Source: Apostichopus japonicus
Lineage: Eukaryota > Echinodermata > Holothuroidea > Aspidochirotida > Stichopodidae
NCBI RefSeq assembly: GCF_037975245.1
Contig: NC_092570.1
Location: 19,849,418-19,913,417 of the forward strand
Reading direction: 5' to 3'
DNA length: 64,000 bases
This document shows, one piece after another, positions 49,054-61,425 of this stretch (its first letter is position 1; each line of letters opens with the position of its first letter). The notes below the pieces were generated by a model, which saw only the letters and a list, made by a program, of their open reading frames with translations, ran no database searches and had not been told where the DNA came from. Position numbers and translations under genes: made by a program.

Positions 49054-50686
49054 TTAAAGACCAAATATGGAGGCAATTTTTTTTTTTGAGATTTTCCATT
49101 AATTTAGGAGTTTACATACCCATAATCAACATGTGTAAAAAATAATCTTCGAAAACCTACTATAACCCATCAAAAACGACCACGAAAATGGACATTTTGG
49201 GTAGTCACGTGACATGAACCTCTGGAATGTCTGAAAACAGAGATTGACCCAAAGGAGCCTCTGGTCACCGTGTGACGTCAAAGTTTGTATACCGCGAAAA
49301 TCAAACGCTGATATAGGCACTGTTTGTACACAGATAGCGAACAATTGTACTGTTTTTGACTTCCAATTTCGAGCGTTTGAAAAGCTGTTAGCTTAAAACA
49401 AGAACACATGAAGGTTAACAACAAGTTTTAAGACAACTATAAGCAGAAATTTTAGTTAAATTGCTTATTTTATTAGCAAAATTTCCACTCAAATGGAGGC
49501 ATCTTTTACATAGCGTAGCGTCAATAGGTCCGTACGGTACAATATACTTACATAGTACTTACTCGTTTTAATATCCAAAAGTATACAAACACAGAAAAAG
49601 TATCCTGTCAATAAACAAATTTAGCAGTGAATATCCTAATCCACGTTTCTTGTTCAATCCTGGGCGAAAAACTACCGTGACTCTGTGTAATTCCATAGAG
49701 TTAGGTCTAGTTGAAACAGGCCTTGACCAGTACTAACATCCCACAATCACAAGACAGTCACTAACGAAATAAAACGTCCGATCGCTACATACTACCGTTT
49801 TTATTCAACTCCTTGGACCATGCAGATGTCGGAATAAACAGAACGGACAATATTACACATGTATCACGAACTCACGATACTGGAATACAACAAATGAAAT
49901 AGATAAATCCTAACATGGCTATTTACACATGCTGTGAGCCAACGCCGGCGAGAGTTGTAACTAACTACCGTACATGTACTAACAATGCTATACCCTTGGC
50001 ACGGTATATATATACGGTCATCTCTTACAGTAAATATATTACTGTCAATTGCGTGATATAATGTTACATGTAAGGACGTCCAGGGCGTGTTTACGGTCCA
50101 TTTCACATTAGCTATGTCCGACCATGGTCCGACACAGCTATCGACAGTATATAATTTTCACAGAATGAGACATTTGCAGCATACACAGAAGCAGGGTCAT
50201 GCATGTGGACTCATGGGCATGAGATACTCCGGGTGCTGAAAAATCTTTCCGCGTGGATCTCAAAAAATTGATCCAAAGTCTGCGGCGTTTTACGTCGGTT
50301 CTTTTACTCGGAAATCTAAAAAAGCTGATGCTTTTGTTGGATGAGGTATAACTGCAACCTCCAACAACACAGAATTGTGACATTTTGAGGAAAAAGGAGT
50401 AATATCGTTGATGTTTTTGGCAGCTCAAGTATACGACTTTACACACTAAAAGTATAGTTGTGAGTGAGGTATACAAACGTTGACGTCACATGGTCACCTG
50501 ATGTCTTAGGAATGTTTCAGGAATGTCTGAAATAGAAGCTGACTTTTCGTCCCATTTTTCACTTATTTAACGTCCGAAATTGGTAAAGTTAATTACAGCA
50601 ATGTAATTGGAGTCAGTTAAGGATTACATACATGAAAAATGGTGGGATTTTATGTTCATCGAAAAGTCTCCATAGTTGGTCTTTAA
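49054..50686. mobile_element. Second Kolobok-like THAP transposon
   Basis: TTAA at 49054-49057 and 50683-50686 flanks 1,625 bp. Terminal repeats: left AGACCAAATATGGAGGC, right (reverse complement) AGACCAACTATGGAGAC. A second, inner inverted repeat pairs 49262-49293 (GGTCACCGTGTGACGTCAAA then GTTTGTATACC) with 50466-50497 in reverse complement (GGTGACCATGTGACGTCAAC then GTTTGTATACC). A THAP exon starts ~300 bp inside the right end and runs leftward, the same layout as the element at 17471. The termini differ in sequence, so the two are separate families. The space left of the THAP exon shows no long open frame, so this is probably a deleted, non-autonomous copy. Confidence 0.8.
50138..50383 (-). 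CDS. THAP-domain exon in the second Kolobok-like element (partial)
   Basis: The frame is open from 50476, but the likely start is the ATG at 50383: MSQFCVVGGCSYTSSNKSIS, FFRFPSKRTDVKRRRLWINF, LRSTRKDFSAPGVSHAHEST. This has C-x4-C near the N-terminus, FRFP, then W-I-x-F-L-R-S-x-R-K-D-F, in THAP order and spacing. The expected C-S-x-H-F that completes the C2CH zinc site is not clean (STCMTLL). The end may therefore lie on a lost exon or be mutated. A DNA-binding role at the transposon ends is inferred from the family. Confidence 0.7.
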   Translation of the reverse strand: MSQFCVVGGCSYTSSNKSISFFRFPSKRTDVKRRRLWINFLRSTRKDFSAPGVSHAHESTCMTLLLCMLQMSHSVKIIYCR

Positions 50687-51662
50687 GTACATTGTCAATG
50701 AATAACAATATTTAGCAACATCTGGTGAATTCTGACTATAAATATTTAAAGCTTTTTGAACAATATTTTAAAAATCAGCAAATGCAAACTCCATATCAAT
50801 CAAGAATGATGAACCATGCAGTAAGATTTACAGAAATTCATGAAAAGTTATTTACAAATTTGGCTCAATTTCGACTTGCTCAAGGTTCCTATCTACAGTA
50901 CTGTAATTGTCATCAAAACATTAATGGTACAGCTTTCAAGTGGAAGTTATTTTAAGCTGTTTGTGTACATTATTATTCATCAGGCGCATACTTATATCCC
51001 TTCATGCCAATGGTTGCATAGGTACAGCTTCTCCTTTAATGACACACAAAACCAATCATTATGATATATTTAAAGATGCTATATAAATTCTTGTTTACGA
51101 CAGAGATATTACCACAGACGTTGAAGAGATCTAATTATGAATTTATCATCTTTTATTTTAACTCATGCATTTCAATGGCTTGATTTTCCATCGTATCTTT
51201 GGGGAGCTATTCATAGTAGCTTACGGTCTGTTATTAAAACAACTTTGTTTATACTTTTACATTTTTCATTGCCAGATGATACATTTAGTGACTTAACTAG
51301 GTTTATATATGCCATTATTAGGCAAGGGTGCCTTATAGTGCCTAAATTTGTAGCATTCCAATATTGATGAGAGGGACAGATATTTTAACCAAATTCTCTG
51401 TCAACGTCCTTTTCACATTGCAACTTCCAACCAATTGCATATTCCACATTTTCAACTTCATCATACAAATGTTACAACAAAGCAGGATTACAGGCTGCAA
51501 GAATTGATTAATTCTCCTTGTGGTTTATTCTGATCATTATCATCTATAGACCAGCCACAAGGCAGGAATGTATCACTTGGTTTTTTTTTTTTTGGGGGGG
51601 GGGGCATTTATATATATGATTCACATGGTCTATTATCATTGTAACCCCCAGACTGACTGATC

Positions 51663-51822
51663 CAGGCCCTGTTCCAAAAAGACTATACTTAAGCTTGATA
51701 TCAAGCGTAAGTTACTTTGTGGAACGGGGATAGTTGATTTCAAACTTACGCTCGATAAGGTGACTTACACAGGATTTATCAAGCTTTAGATTAAAGGTAA
51801 CTCTATGTGGAACGGGGCCCTG
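51663..51822. mobile_element. Palindromic MITE (~160 bp)
   Basis: The left end CAGGCCCTGTTCCA pairs with the right end, whose reverse complement is CAGGGCCCCGTTCCAC. Further inside, ATCAAGCGTAAGTT and AACTTACGCTCGAT are also inverted, and TGTGGAACGGGG occurs twice. The whole unit can fold back on itself. I could not fix a target duplication. Confidence 0.7.
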
Positions 51823-52319
51823 TTGTAGTAAGTAAGGTATAGATCGGAGTGCATATGTACAGGAGACATGTAATAGTCTGTCAATCTGTTGTTATACTTT
51901 ACTCTGTACTGTACATAATATTTGACTATATGTAACTGTGGAGCTGCAAGGGAAAGTATGATTAGAAGGGCTTAGTATTAAACACTTATTTATCTCCTTG
52001 CAGCTGTAGTCGTAATATCTACAGAGCCACGAACCTCTATCTAACACGCCAAAACACTGTCCGAAATTATTGCTACACACAAATTAGTAAAGTATGTAAT
52101 GAACATTGGGAGCAAATATTACAAATATGTGTCACACTTACTGTATAGTACTAGATGATGAATCTCACATGCATGTACTGTATGTTCATTGTTGGAATTA
52201 GGTTACCCACTTGTGAGGATTAAAATATATAATTTTATGCTAAATGGTAATTTGGGTATTGAAACCAGAGATGTGGGTGGTCATCAGGGGTGCCAATTGA
52301 GTGCACCAATATAGTGAGT

Positions 52320-52485
52320 ACGGTAGACAGGTAATTGAGAGGGGAGCAGAGGAGAGGTGTAAGTGGGCGGTGCCCAGGGAGCGGGGGTGCAGTGCTAAAA
52401 CGTTCCAATGTGTAGTTAGGTAGATGGGGAAAGTGCAGATGAGGAGTGGGAGACAGGTAAGAGAGGAGCAAAGTAAATTAATGTG
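52320..52485 (+). repeat. Dispersed AGACAGGTAAG family, variant copies
   Basis: 52325-52345 has a short GTAGACAGGTAATTGAGAGG relic. 52385-52480 has GCAGTGCTAAAACGTTCCAA, GTAGTTAGGTAGAT and GGGAGACAGGTAAGAGAGGA, then GCAAAGTAAATTA. The same order of words occurs near 29600-29695. Confidence 0.6.
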
Positions 52486-53743
52486 TACATATAATAAGCA
52501 TTGAACTGTACTTAACATGTATACATTGCACGATCATGTACATTTAGGTACATAAATTACATAGTGCAATCACCAACCTATTAATTGTTAAGTTTATACT
52601 CTTTATGTGCAGTACTTCTAGTATGCAAGTGAACGACTGTTCATTTTTTAATCAGGAACCAATTTTTAGGCATTCTCACAACTGCAACCTCTTGTCCTGC
52701 TCAGGGCATCACAGTAACTTCTAAGTATGACAAATTGAATCTTCTAAGTCACTATGTTGCAGTCCTCATATTCCACTTACCTGTACACAAAAACATAAAC
52801 ATAAATTAGTATGTATTATTAAATACAGTAGAAGATCAAAAGAACTAACAATTAATGGAATATGTCATCTAGATGCCTTTAATTAATAATCATGTTCAAT
52901 TTTACATGCCATAATAATGGCTAATATTTATGCTAAGTCTTCTCTGCCAGATTGATTCAACTACTGTAGGTCAAGTACTAGTTAGTGAAAATGGGATCAA
53001 AGTTATACCGCAATGTTAAAGCTTGAAGACAAAGAATGGCTTAGTGTTTTAACAACGGTTTGAAGGTCTGATAAATATTAAGCCCTGCAGACATTTAACA
53101 CTTTAATTACACACAGGTAGTACTGTTCATGTACCTTGTTGAAACATAAGAGCTACTAAAATAAAAACATATATAAAATGATGCCTTACCATTTTGATCA
53201 AATCATGCTCGAAACACGATTTTATGATACGTCTCACTTCCTGAGAGATATATCACTATGAGACAGCAACGATGTTTACAATTTGATGAAATCGCTTAAT
53301 ATGAAAGGACGGTGAGAGATGCCTTAGAGTAGTACAAGGTTGACAACATATTAAACAGTCTACATAAAAATATGAAAGCAAACTAAAAGTATGCAATATG
53401 CTATGACAATATTGTCCATGACATTACAATGATATCAGACATGAAAGTTTTGCAAATATTTTCCCTACCCTCATATTTTACCTCTCTGATGAAATTTAAT
53501 TCAAAGTGATACATGTCTCGGATGGAATCATGACTAAGAGAGTTTTTTTTTAAATATTAATCTACGTTATTTATAAATGCATGGCCTCTACCCGGAAAGA
53601 TGTTTGTCATATATATCCTGCACGCAAGGGCGGAAACTAGAGCACAGGTATGAAATTGTATATATTTAGCAATGGAGAGTATCTTACAACCTTTTCTTAA
53701 AGCTGTAGTTTTGATTTATGACCCGTTGCAGGTACAGCTGTGA

Positions 53744-54614
53744 GTCTGGTACATGCAGTACCATGTGACAGTCATTACAGTCTAGCAAGCACCGGTCTGG
53801 CAACACACGAGTCTGGTACATGCAGTACCATGTGACAGTCATTACAGTCTAGCAAGCACCGGTCTGGCAACACACGAGTCTGGTACATGCAGTACCATGT
53901 GACAGTCATTACAGTCTAGCAAGCACCGGTCTGGCAACACACGAGTCTGGTACATGCAGTACCATGTGACAGTCATTACAGTCTACCAAGCACCGGTCTG
54001 GCAACACACGAGTCTGGTACATGCAGTACCATGTGACAGTCATTACAGTCTAGCAAGCACCGGTCTGGCAACACACGAGTCTGGTACATGCAGTACCATG
54101 TGACAGTCATTACAGTCTAGCAAGCACCGGTCTGGCAACACACGAGTCTGGTACATGCAGTACCATGTGACAGTCATTACAGTCTAGCAAGCACCGGTCT
54201 GGCAACACACGAGTCTGGTACATGCAGTACCATGTGACAGTCATTACAGTCTAGCAAGCACCGGTCTGGCAACACACGAGTCTGGTACATGCAGTACCAT
54301 GTGACAGTCATTACAGTCTAGCAAGCACCGGTCTGGCAACACACGAGTCTGGTACATGCAGTACCATGTGACAGTCATTACAGTCTAGCAAGCACCGGTC
54401 TGGCAACACACGAGTCTGGTACATGCAGTACCATGTGACAGTCATTACAGTCTAGCAAGCACCGGTCTGGCAACACACGAGTCTGGTACATGCAGTACCA
54501 TGTGACAGTCATTACAGTCTAGCAAGCACCGGTCTGGCAACACACGAGTCTGGTACATGCAGTACCATGTGACAGTCATTACAGTCTAGCAAGCACCGGT
54601 CTGGCAACACACAG
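53744..54614. repeat. 67-bp tandem repeat, 13 near-identical copies
   Basis: The unit is GTCTGGTACATGCAGTACCA, TGTGACAGTCATTACAGTCT, AGCAAGCACCGGTCTGGCAA, CACACGA. Copies start at 53744 and every 67 bp to 54548. They are almost identical (one variant, CTACCAAGC near 53983). Each unit has a small hairpin, GGTAC-ATGCA-GTACC. Confidence 0.95.
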
Positions 54615-57600
54615 CAGTAATTGCATGGTATGTTTATAGTCAGTCCAACAAACTTGTACCAGGAATGATTGGTTATCACAGCCAGCATAAAAGATTTGCA
54701 AACGAACATTGCGAGTTCAACCGGGTTTAATAGCCCTCACTCGGTTTGTGCTCGGAACCAGAAAACGAAAACATTTGGTGGTTCCGATGCCTAGACAAAT
54801 GGTTTGGTAATTAAGCCATACATGTTAACATTGATGAACTTGTGCAAAGCAAAATGAAGAGGATTATCTATTGACTAATGTGTCTAAAAAGTCTACTTTG
54901 TGACATAGCACAATATCCCAATGGGCACCATGGTTCCTTGCTTTTAAGGAAACTAAATTTGTTGTATATCTCAGTCATTCCAATAGTAAAGTAAATACTA
55001 ACACAAGAGCAATGGTTGTTGCAAAGAACATGTACAAACTATATAGTACATTACTATACCCAGTATAAATTAAGTTGGACATATGGTTGCAGAGATATAG
55101 ACATTTTAATAATTTTATGGTAAATCCCGCCCACTCATTAATTATCATGAGATGGGATCCAAAACCAAAAAAGCACATCTAGTCATCTATCAATTATGAC
55201 ATTGATTCAACTTGTGTTTGCTGAGATATCATGTTTACAAGCCATTTTCCCACTAAGCCCCACCCACTCATGAATATTAATGATAAAACTTGTTGTTGCA
55301 AAGAACAGAATATACTATGTAGTTACATCACCTTTCCGACTATGAACTAAATCGGACATACGGTCGGAAAGATATTGCCATTATAAGAATTTTATGTTTA
55401 AGGCCCATTAGCTTGCTTATGATAGCATCCTTGCAGCCCCCGAAATGAAGTGCCGCGATGACGTCACAGTCGCTCTTCGTTCTCCACTGTTCAAAATATA
55501 TTAGATTAAGTTGGCGCGAGGTTCAAAATTTCACTTCTCCTGAATTATAGGATGAAAAATCCCCGAACTAGGACTGTGGCGATGAAAAAATTGATTTTCT
55601 TTTCATATACCCAATAGACTGCCACTAAAAATTTCCTTTTAAACAATAGCTCGCTCATATGAGGCAGCGTACCACATGATTGTAACCAAAACAAATAGAT
55701 CACTAACAAGTTAGAAAGAAATTCTGTAGCCAGTTAGGGGTGAATATATATGGGCACAAGGTTACAACCTTGCTGCAGTATGCAGCTTGTACTTATGCTG
55801 ATTAAGCAAATGAGCAACAGTATTAACATGTATGTATGCATATTACACTGTACAAGGCAAAGTCATGCATCAGTCTGTGTGCATACAAATTCCTATATTG
55901 AATATCATGCACTGTATGCTTTACATGGTTCATTACTCTATGTATGCAGGGAATAATTTAGCTGGTATCAAATCGCAAATGTTATGCAAAATGACTGTAT
56001 TGCTATAATACTGTATAGGTGCAAAGATGTAAATTTTATAGTAGGTTTGCACTTGCATTATCATGTTTTATTTAGGGAAAAAATTCATAGCCTTCACAAA
56101 CTGCTACACAAAGTTGGAACACTAAATTTTCCCTTGTATGTAATCCATGTTACTGTTTATCACATAGAGTACAGAGCACTGTAAAAGGTACTGTATTTCC
56201 CTACACGACAGTACAGTAACTAAATAGTACATGTTCATCATTTGACACTACAGTACATGCATTAACTATATTTCTTAATACATTACTGCATCAAAAACGC
56301 AGCTTCTGTAGCCATGTCTGTGTCATTTATCTTTCGTATTAAAACAAATCTTTAACTATTTCACCCATCCACAAACCATATCCACCCCTAAAATATGAAT
56401 CTTATATGTACTTTAATATACAAGTTTGCAATCCATATACTGTATATCCATAGTACACATTATTTTGAAACATTCTCACACTTCGTGTAGCTGAATTTTT
56501 CAAAGCTGACATATCATTGCTATCCAATTATCCATGGTTGGTAAATTTCTCAGAGAATGTATCTGAAATGAAATTCAGGGATTTACCTGGAAAAGTTATC
56601 ATCATGATCTGCACAATTTTATATGAAGCCCTAATATAGGCATACTCTAGAGTGTACTTTGATGTGGGTCGATGCACTGTACAGACGTATATATGGTAAT
56701 GCTAGGGAAAATGCATATTCTTGTAATCATGAACACCCAACTGCTAGAATGTTGTAGGGTTGCTAAGGAATAAAAGTGCAGATTGACTGAGTAACATTTG
56801 CCATACACATGTACCTTTTGAAACTGTAGCTTTAGCAAGATCGGACTATGTGTGTTTGCAGAAGAAATGCATGTAGGTCTGATTTTTAAAATTAGGGCAC
56901 TTCAGATGGTAAATTATAAATTCTTCAAGTTAGTGATGAATAATTTGAAATTTTAGGTACAGACAATATATCATTGCAAATATAAACTGGAGGATTAATA
57001 AGATCAAATTCCTTCTCGACGGGCTCGACATAATTCACGAAAGTTGCCGCTTCCTTGGCAAAAATGAAGGTCCTGTGTGAGACGTCCTCCAACACCTAGT
57101 GAAACATATGTCCTGCTCTACAGACTACTGTGTAAATAAATCTGAATTTAGAAGTTGAAATTAAGAAAGTTGTACCAGAACACAAACCATGCAGAAAATT
57201 TCCTTTCGCAGATCCATCCAGACGAATTTTGATGTTTTCTAGACAAACAAAATTGAATTTGAAATTTCTTTTCTCAAGGCTGTCCATGTACTGAATTTCC
57301 AAACTGATATGTACAATATCATGGAACGGACAATGAATAAGGTTTAGTGTCCATGGAAATTCTCTGAAAATTTACAAATTTATACAGTAGTTAGTCCAAC
57401 TTAAATTTTCAAGGTGAATCACACGAGTCCTGTCTGCTGTGCAGTACATTAATAGTCTTTTTAATTCTCTCAAACTTAATGGTTCAACCACGTTAACCAA
57501 TCATTGACTTGGAATTGGGTCATGCAGTTTAGGGGTGGGAGGGGGGGTTGGAACTGGGGTTGATGACAATAAATGTTACCCACTTTCTGTGGGTTTGGAA

Positions 57601-60026
57601 TGCATGGTGAATGGGATTAAGAGACAAGTAAAGTTAATACTTGTTTGTCACCCTATTGGCACACTACAACTCAAGTACAATTTTGAAGACACAACTTACC
57701 ATTATAAGCATTCAATTTGGACTGATTTCCACTTCTAAACAATCAAGATTACACACAAGTATGAGACTACTGTACATGATGATAATTTTAATGTATGTCA
57801 CCACAATGAAAGAGACCTTCTTAAAATTGCTTAAATGCATTCAATGACATATCATCTTCTTCATATATCCAAACAAGAATTTGTTTGAATACTGTACATA
57901 ATATGACACCAAAAATGAAATAAAGTAACTTACACTCATGTATTTCCAATGCTTTACAGTTCTAGCATATTGAAGTCAAAAGAAGTGATATGAAAACTAC
58001 AGGTAGTGTCACCAATCCCCTTTTCCAACCCTTAATGCCCGCATCTACTTCTCCCTTTTCAAAACCATAATAACCATTACATTATAATCAAAACAACAAC
58101 GTAAGTTCTGCTTACGTACAGCAATGTTTTTAGGTACAAAACTGTAGTTTCCCATAGTAGTTTATTATATACAGTAGTTCCCCATGACACAAGTTTCATT
58201 CCATTGTCTATATATATCTCTAATAGTAATAGTCCAGTCTAGTACTTTACACAGCTAACCTGTATATATTTCTGACAGTTGTAGCCATATAAAGTCAATA
58301 TATTTGGGTTTCAAGTCATCTACAGTATAATCTCCAGGTTGGTTGTACCTTTAACTTCTGGTTTCAAAAAGTACACTGTCCTATCAATCCTGGATTCTAT
58401 TTTCAGCTCGGCAGAATTTACCGTTGGCCGTCAGTCCTCATACAGTCATGCATGTTGTATCTAATGATGGCTCCATACCCATAGTTTGGAATATCATTTC
58501 AGTTTTATGTATCATGTTCTTGTTATGAATATATTTGACTGGTCTTGCGTGTCGAGGGGGATGCTCGCACCATGCATGTACGGTATTTACTGCAAAGTCT
58601 CACACTCGAAGAGAAAATTATACTTTTGTCAATATATTTACCAGTTTGGGCAATTGAATTTTTATGCACAATATCACATGCATGATTATTTAACGCAAGA
58701 AAAAAAGATACATTTCTGAATGATATAGTGGTTTGCAAACCTTTGGAGAGAATGAACATCTTGGTCTTAAAGGATGTCGACTTTGGGAACATAATTTATT
58801 TTCGTATGTTGTGAACTGTTGTAAACCACTGCTACCAATCCAGGTTGAAATTTCTAGAACATTTTGACATGTTTGAGAAATTACCCTTTAAATAGCTGAG
58901 GATCATCCATTACAGTGACTGGACTACAAAGTCTATTGCTACATGTACTAAAAGATATATCAAGACTAACATTCCACCTACAGTAAAGTCATCTTTCAAA
59001 GCAGATTACAGTACTGTATTTATAAAATCCACACTTTTGTTTTTTGACACTATTGCCAGATACCTCATCACAACATATTGTAATCCATCTAATACAAACC
59101 TTTATATTTAACACAAATAAATATTTGTAGCTGAGAAAAATGCATGCTACTGTAATAGATTCTTTGGACGTTGTTTGTAATCACCACAACTCAAATTTAA
59201 CCTTCAAAAAATTTGTGACTTTTTGTTTAACTTTAGTATCAACCCTCACTCACATAACGATTACAGGTTTTGAAAACATTTGAAAAATCACTATTAATAG
59301 TTTTGTATGACATACATACCTCCAAGAAAACTATAGAACTAAAAGAACATTTGCAGAACCAACTGGAACCATCAATTGTTTGCTAATTAACACTCATATC
59401 TAAATATCAAAAGTTAGGAAGGGTGCAATTATGTGACTGTTGTTTCAATTGACAGGGAAGGCTCTTAATTAGTGTGGAAAAACTGTACATGTATACTGCA
59501 AACAACATACATACTGTATGTATGAAACAGAGAAGGACATGAAGAGTTATACTCTTCACTTTAATTAACTAAAGATGCTTCCAAGCAGGAAACCATGGAT
59601 ATTGAACACATGTGAAATTAACTGCAATCAGTCACGACATGCCAACTGCTGCACCTTAAAGTGATATCAATAACAAACAACATTTATTTATAACTAGTTC
59701 TAGTCTACAAAAATAATAAAAACATATCATATTAAAATTTAAGGGACCATTGTTCTATTTAAGGGACCATTGTTATATAAGTGCTGCTGTGTGCACGCAC
59801 TTCATATGGAAAGATTTATCGTTTGGAATTATTTAAAGTACAGTACTTACATTCCTCCTCTAGTAAGTTCAGAGTATTTTTTAAAACAAACGTTAGCATA
59901 TAACATTTCAGTAGATTAATACAGTATCGTGGATAGTACTTTCATAACAGATGTACAATATGGAAAAACTAAGATCCTACATCCGGATGATAAATGCACG
60001 ATGCTGGCACTTTGGATGGTAGAATG
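54615..60026. other. Upstream intron/flank
   Basis: 54975-55420 holds two diverged copies of a ~290-bp segment (GTTGTTGCAAAGAACA in both; GACATATGGTTGCAGAGATA versus GACATACGGTCGGAAAGATA). TTAAGGCCCATTAGC at ~55398 followed by GCCCCCGAAATGAAGTGCCG looks like a mobile-element edge without a visible partner. The rest is AT-rich with TACATGTA/TACAGTAC-type words, and no coding signal is seen. Confidence 0.5.
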
Positions 60027-60123
60027 AGAAGGAAGTGCATTGACTGGAGGAGCCGGTCATGGAGGGTGCACAGTGTTAAAAGGTTGCCAGTTCATTCTAG
60101 ACACGGTAGTACGAGAGTGCTAT
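60027..60123 (+). repeat. Dispersed AGACAGGTAAG family, left half only
   Basis: GAGAAGGAAGTGCATTGACT, GAGCCGGTCATGGAGGGTGC, ACAGTGTTAAAAGGTTGCCA and TTCTAGACACGGTAGTACGA match the left and middle of the copies at 15420 and 40345. The sequence breaks off before the GACAGGTAAG end. Confidence 0.65.
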
Positions 60124-60483
60124 TTTTTTGTTTTTATTCTAGCCAAGTGCTGTTGAATTCTAACAATGCTATACATATATAAAGGATTTCCTGTGAGTGA
60201 TTGTGTGGGTGAGTGATTGTGTGAGTTAGTGTGTGAGGGAAGGAGGGAGGGAGCGAGCAATTTAGCAAGTGACCTGAGAGTTTTAGGGTTTGATACATTT
60301 CTTGAAGGACAACATAGACAAGATTGACCAAGTGAGCCTTGCCCTGAGTTCTTAACAATAGATCTGCTTCACCACTGCATGTACTGTACATGGGCAGTTC
60401 CTTCCTAACATATGCAGTCCTTTCCCCACTAGATTCACACTGTACAGTAACTATTGCTCTGTCACTGCTTTGTACAATGCAAT

Positions 60484-61425
60484 GGTAATCAGTCTTTCCT
60501 GTTAATGCATATTCATAAATACGATGCAGCCTAGGTAATGTAAAGTATGCTATGTGTGTATGTTATTCTATGTATGCTACACTAACAGTATGTTATATAT
60601 GCTATAGGCTAAAGTATGCTATGCTATGGTAATCAGTCTTTCCTGTTAATGCATATTCATAAATACGATGCAGCCTAGGTAATGTAAAGTATGCTATGTG
60701 TGTATGCTATTCTATGTATGCTACACTAACAGTATGTTATATATGCTATAGGCTAAAGTATGCTATGCTATGGTAATCAGTCTTTCCTGTTAATGCATAT
60801 TCATACATATGATGCAGCCTAGGTAATGTAAAGTATGCTATGTGTGTATGCTATTCTATGTATGCTACACTAACAGTATGTTATATATGCTATAGGCTAA
60901 AGTATGCTATGCTATGGTAATCAGTCTTTCCTGTTAATGCATATTCATACATATGATGCAGCCTAGGTAATGTAAATTATGCTATGTGTGTATGCTATTC
61001 TATGTATGCTACACTAACAGTATGTATATATGCTATAGGCTAAAGTATGCTATGCTATGGTAATCAGTCTTTCCTGTTAATGCATATTCATACATATGAT
61101 GCAGCCTAGGTAATGTAAAGTATGCTATGTGTGTATGCTATTCTATGTATGCTACACTAACAGTATGTTATACATGCTATAGGCTAAAGTATGCTATGCA
61201 ATGGTAATCAGTCTTTCCTGTTAATGCATATTCATACATATGATGCAGCCTAGGTAATGTAAGTATGCTATGTTTGTATGCTATTCTATGTATGCTACAC
61301 TAACAGTATGTTATATATGCTATAGGCTAAAGTATGCTATGCTATGGTAATCATCTTTCCTGTTAATGCATATTCATACATACGGTACAGCCTAGGTAAC
61401 CTGAAGTATGCTATGTTTAAGTGCA
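60484..61425. repeat. 144-bp tandem repeat, ~6.5 copies
   Basis: GGTAATCAGTCTTTCCTGTT starts copies at 60484, 60628, 60772, 60916, 61059, 61203 and (diverged) 61346. The unit continues AATGCATATTCATA, GATGCAGCCTAGGTAATGTA and an internal TATGCTA-rich part. Copies differ by single bases and 1-nt indels; the last decays after 61400. Confidence 0.94.

Larger units (their letters stand above)
50687..53743. other. Upstream intron/flank
   Basis: Holds a MITE at 51663-51822, a G-run at ~51593, and a dispersed-family pair at 52320-52485. The frame at 51137-51367 is hydrophobic but unrecognised. Confidence 0.5.

Noticed and set aside
49488-49515. A second P2X7-like start (ATGGAGGCATC) in the second Kolobok-like element
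   Set aside because: The frame stops after five codons and no EPEY or WCxC motif follows.
50725-51367. Small plus-strand frames beyond the second transposon
   Set aside because: Short, overlapping in different frames, no motif and AT-rich composition; no support as genes.
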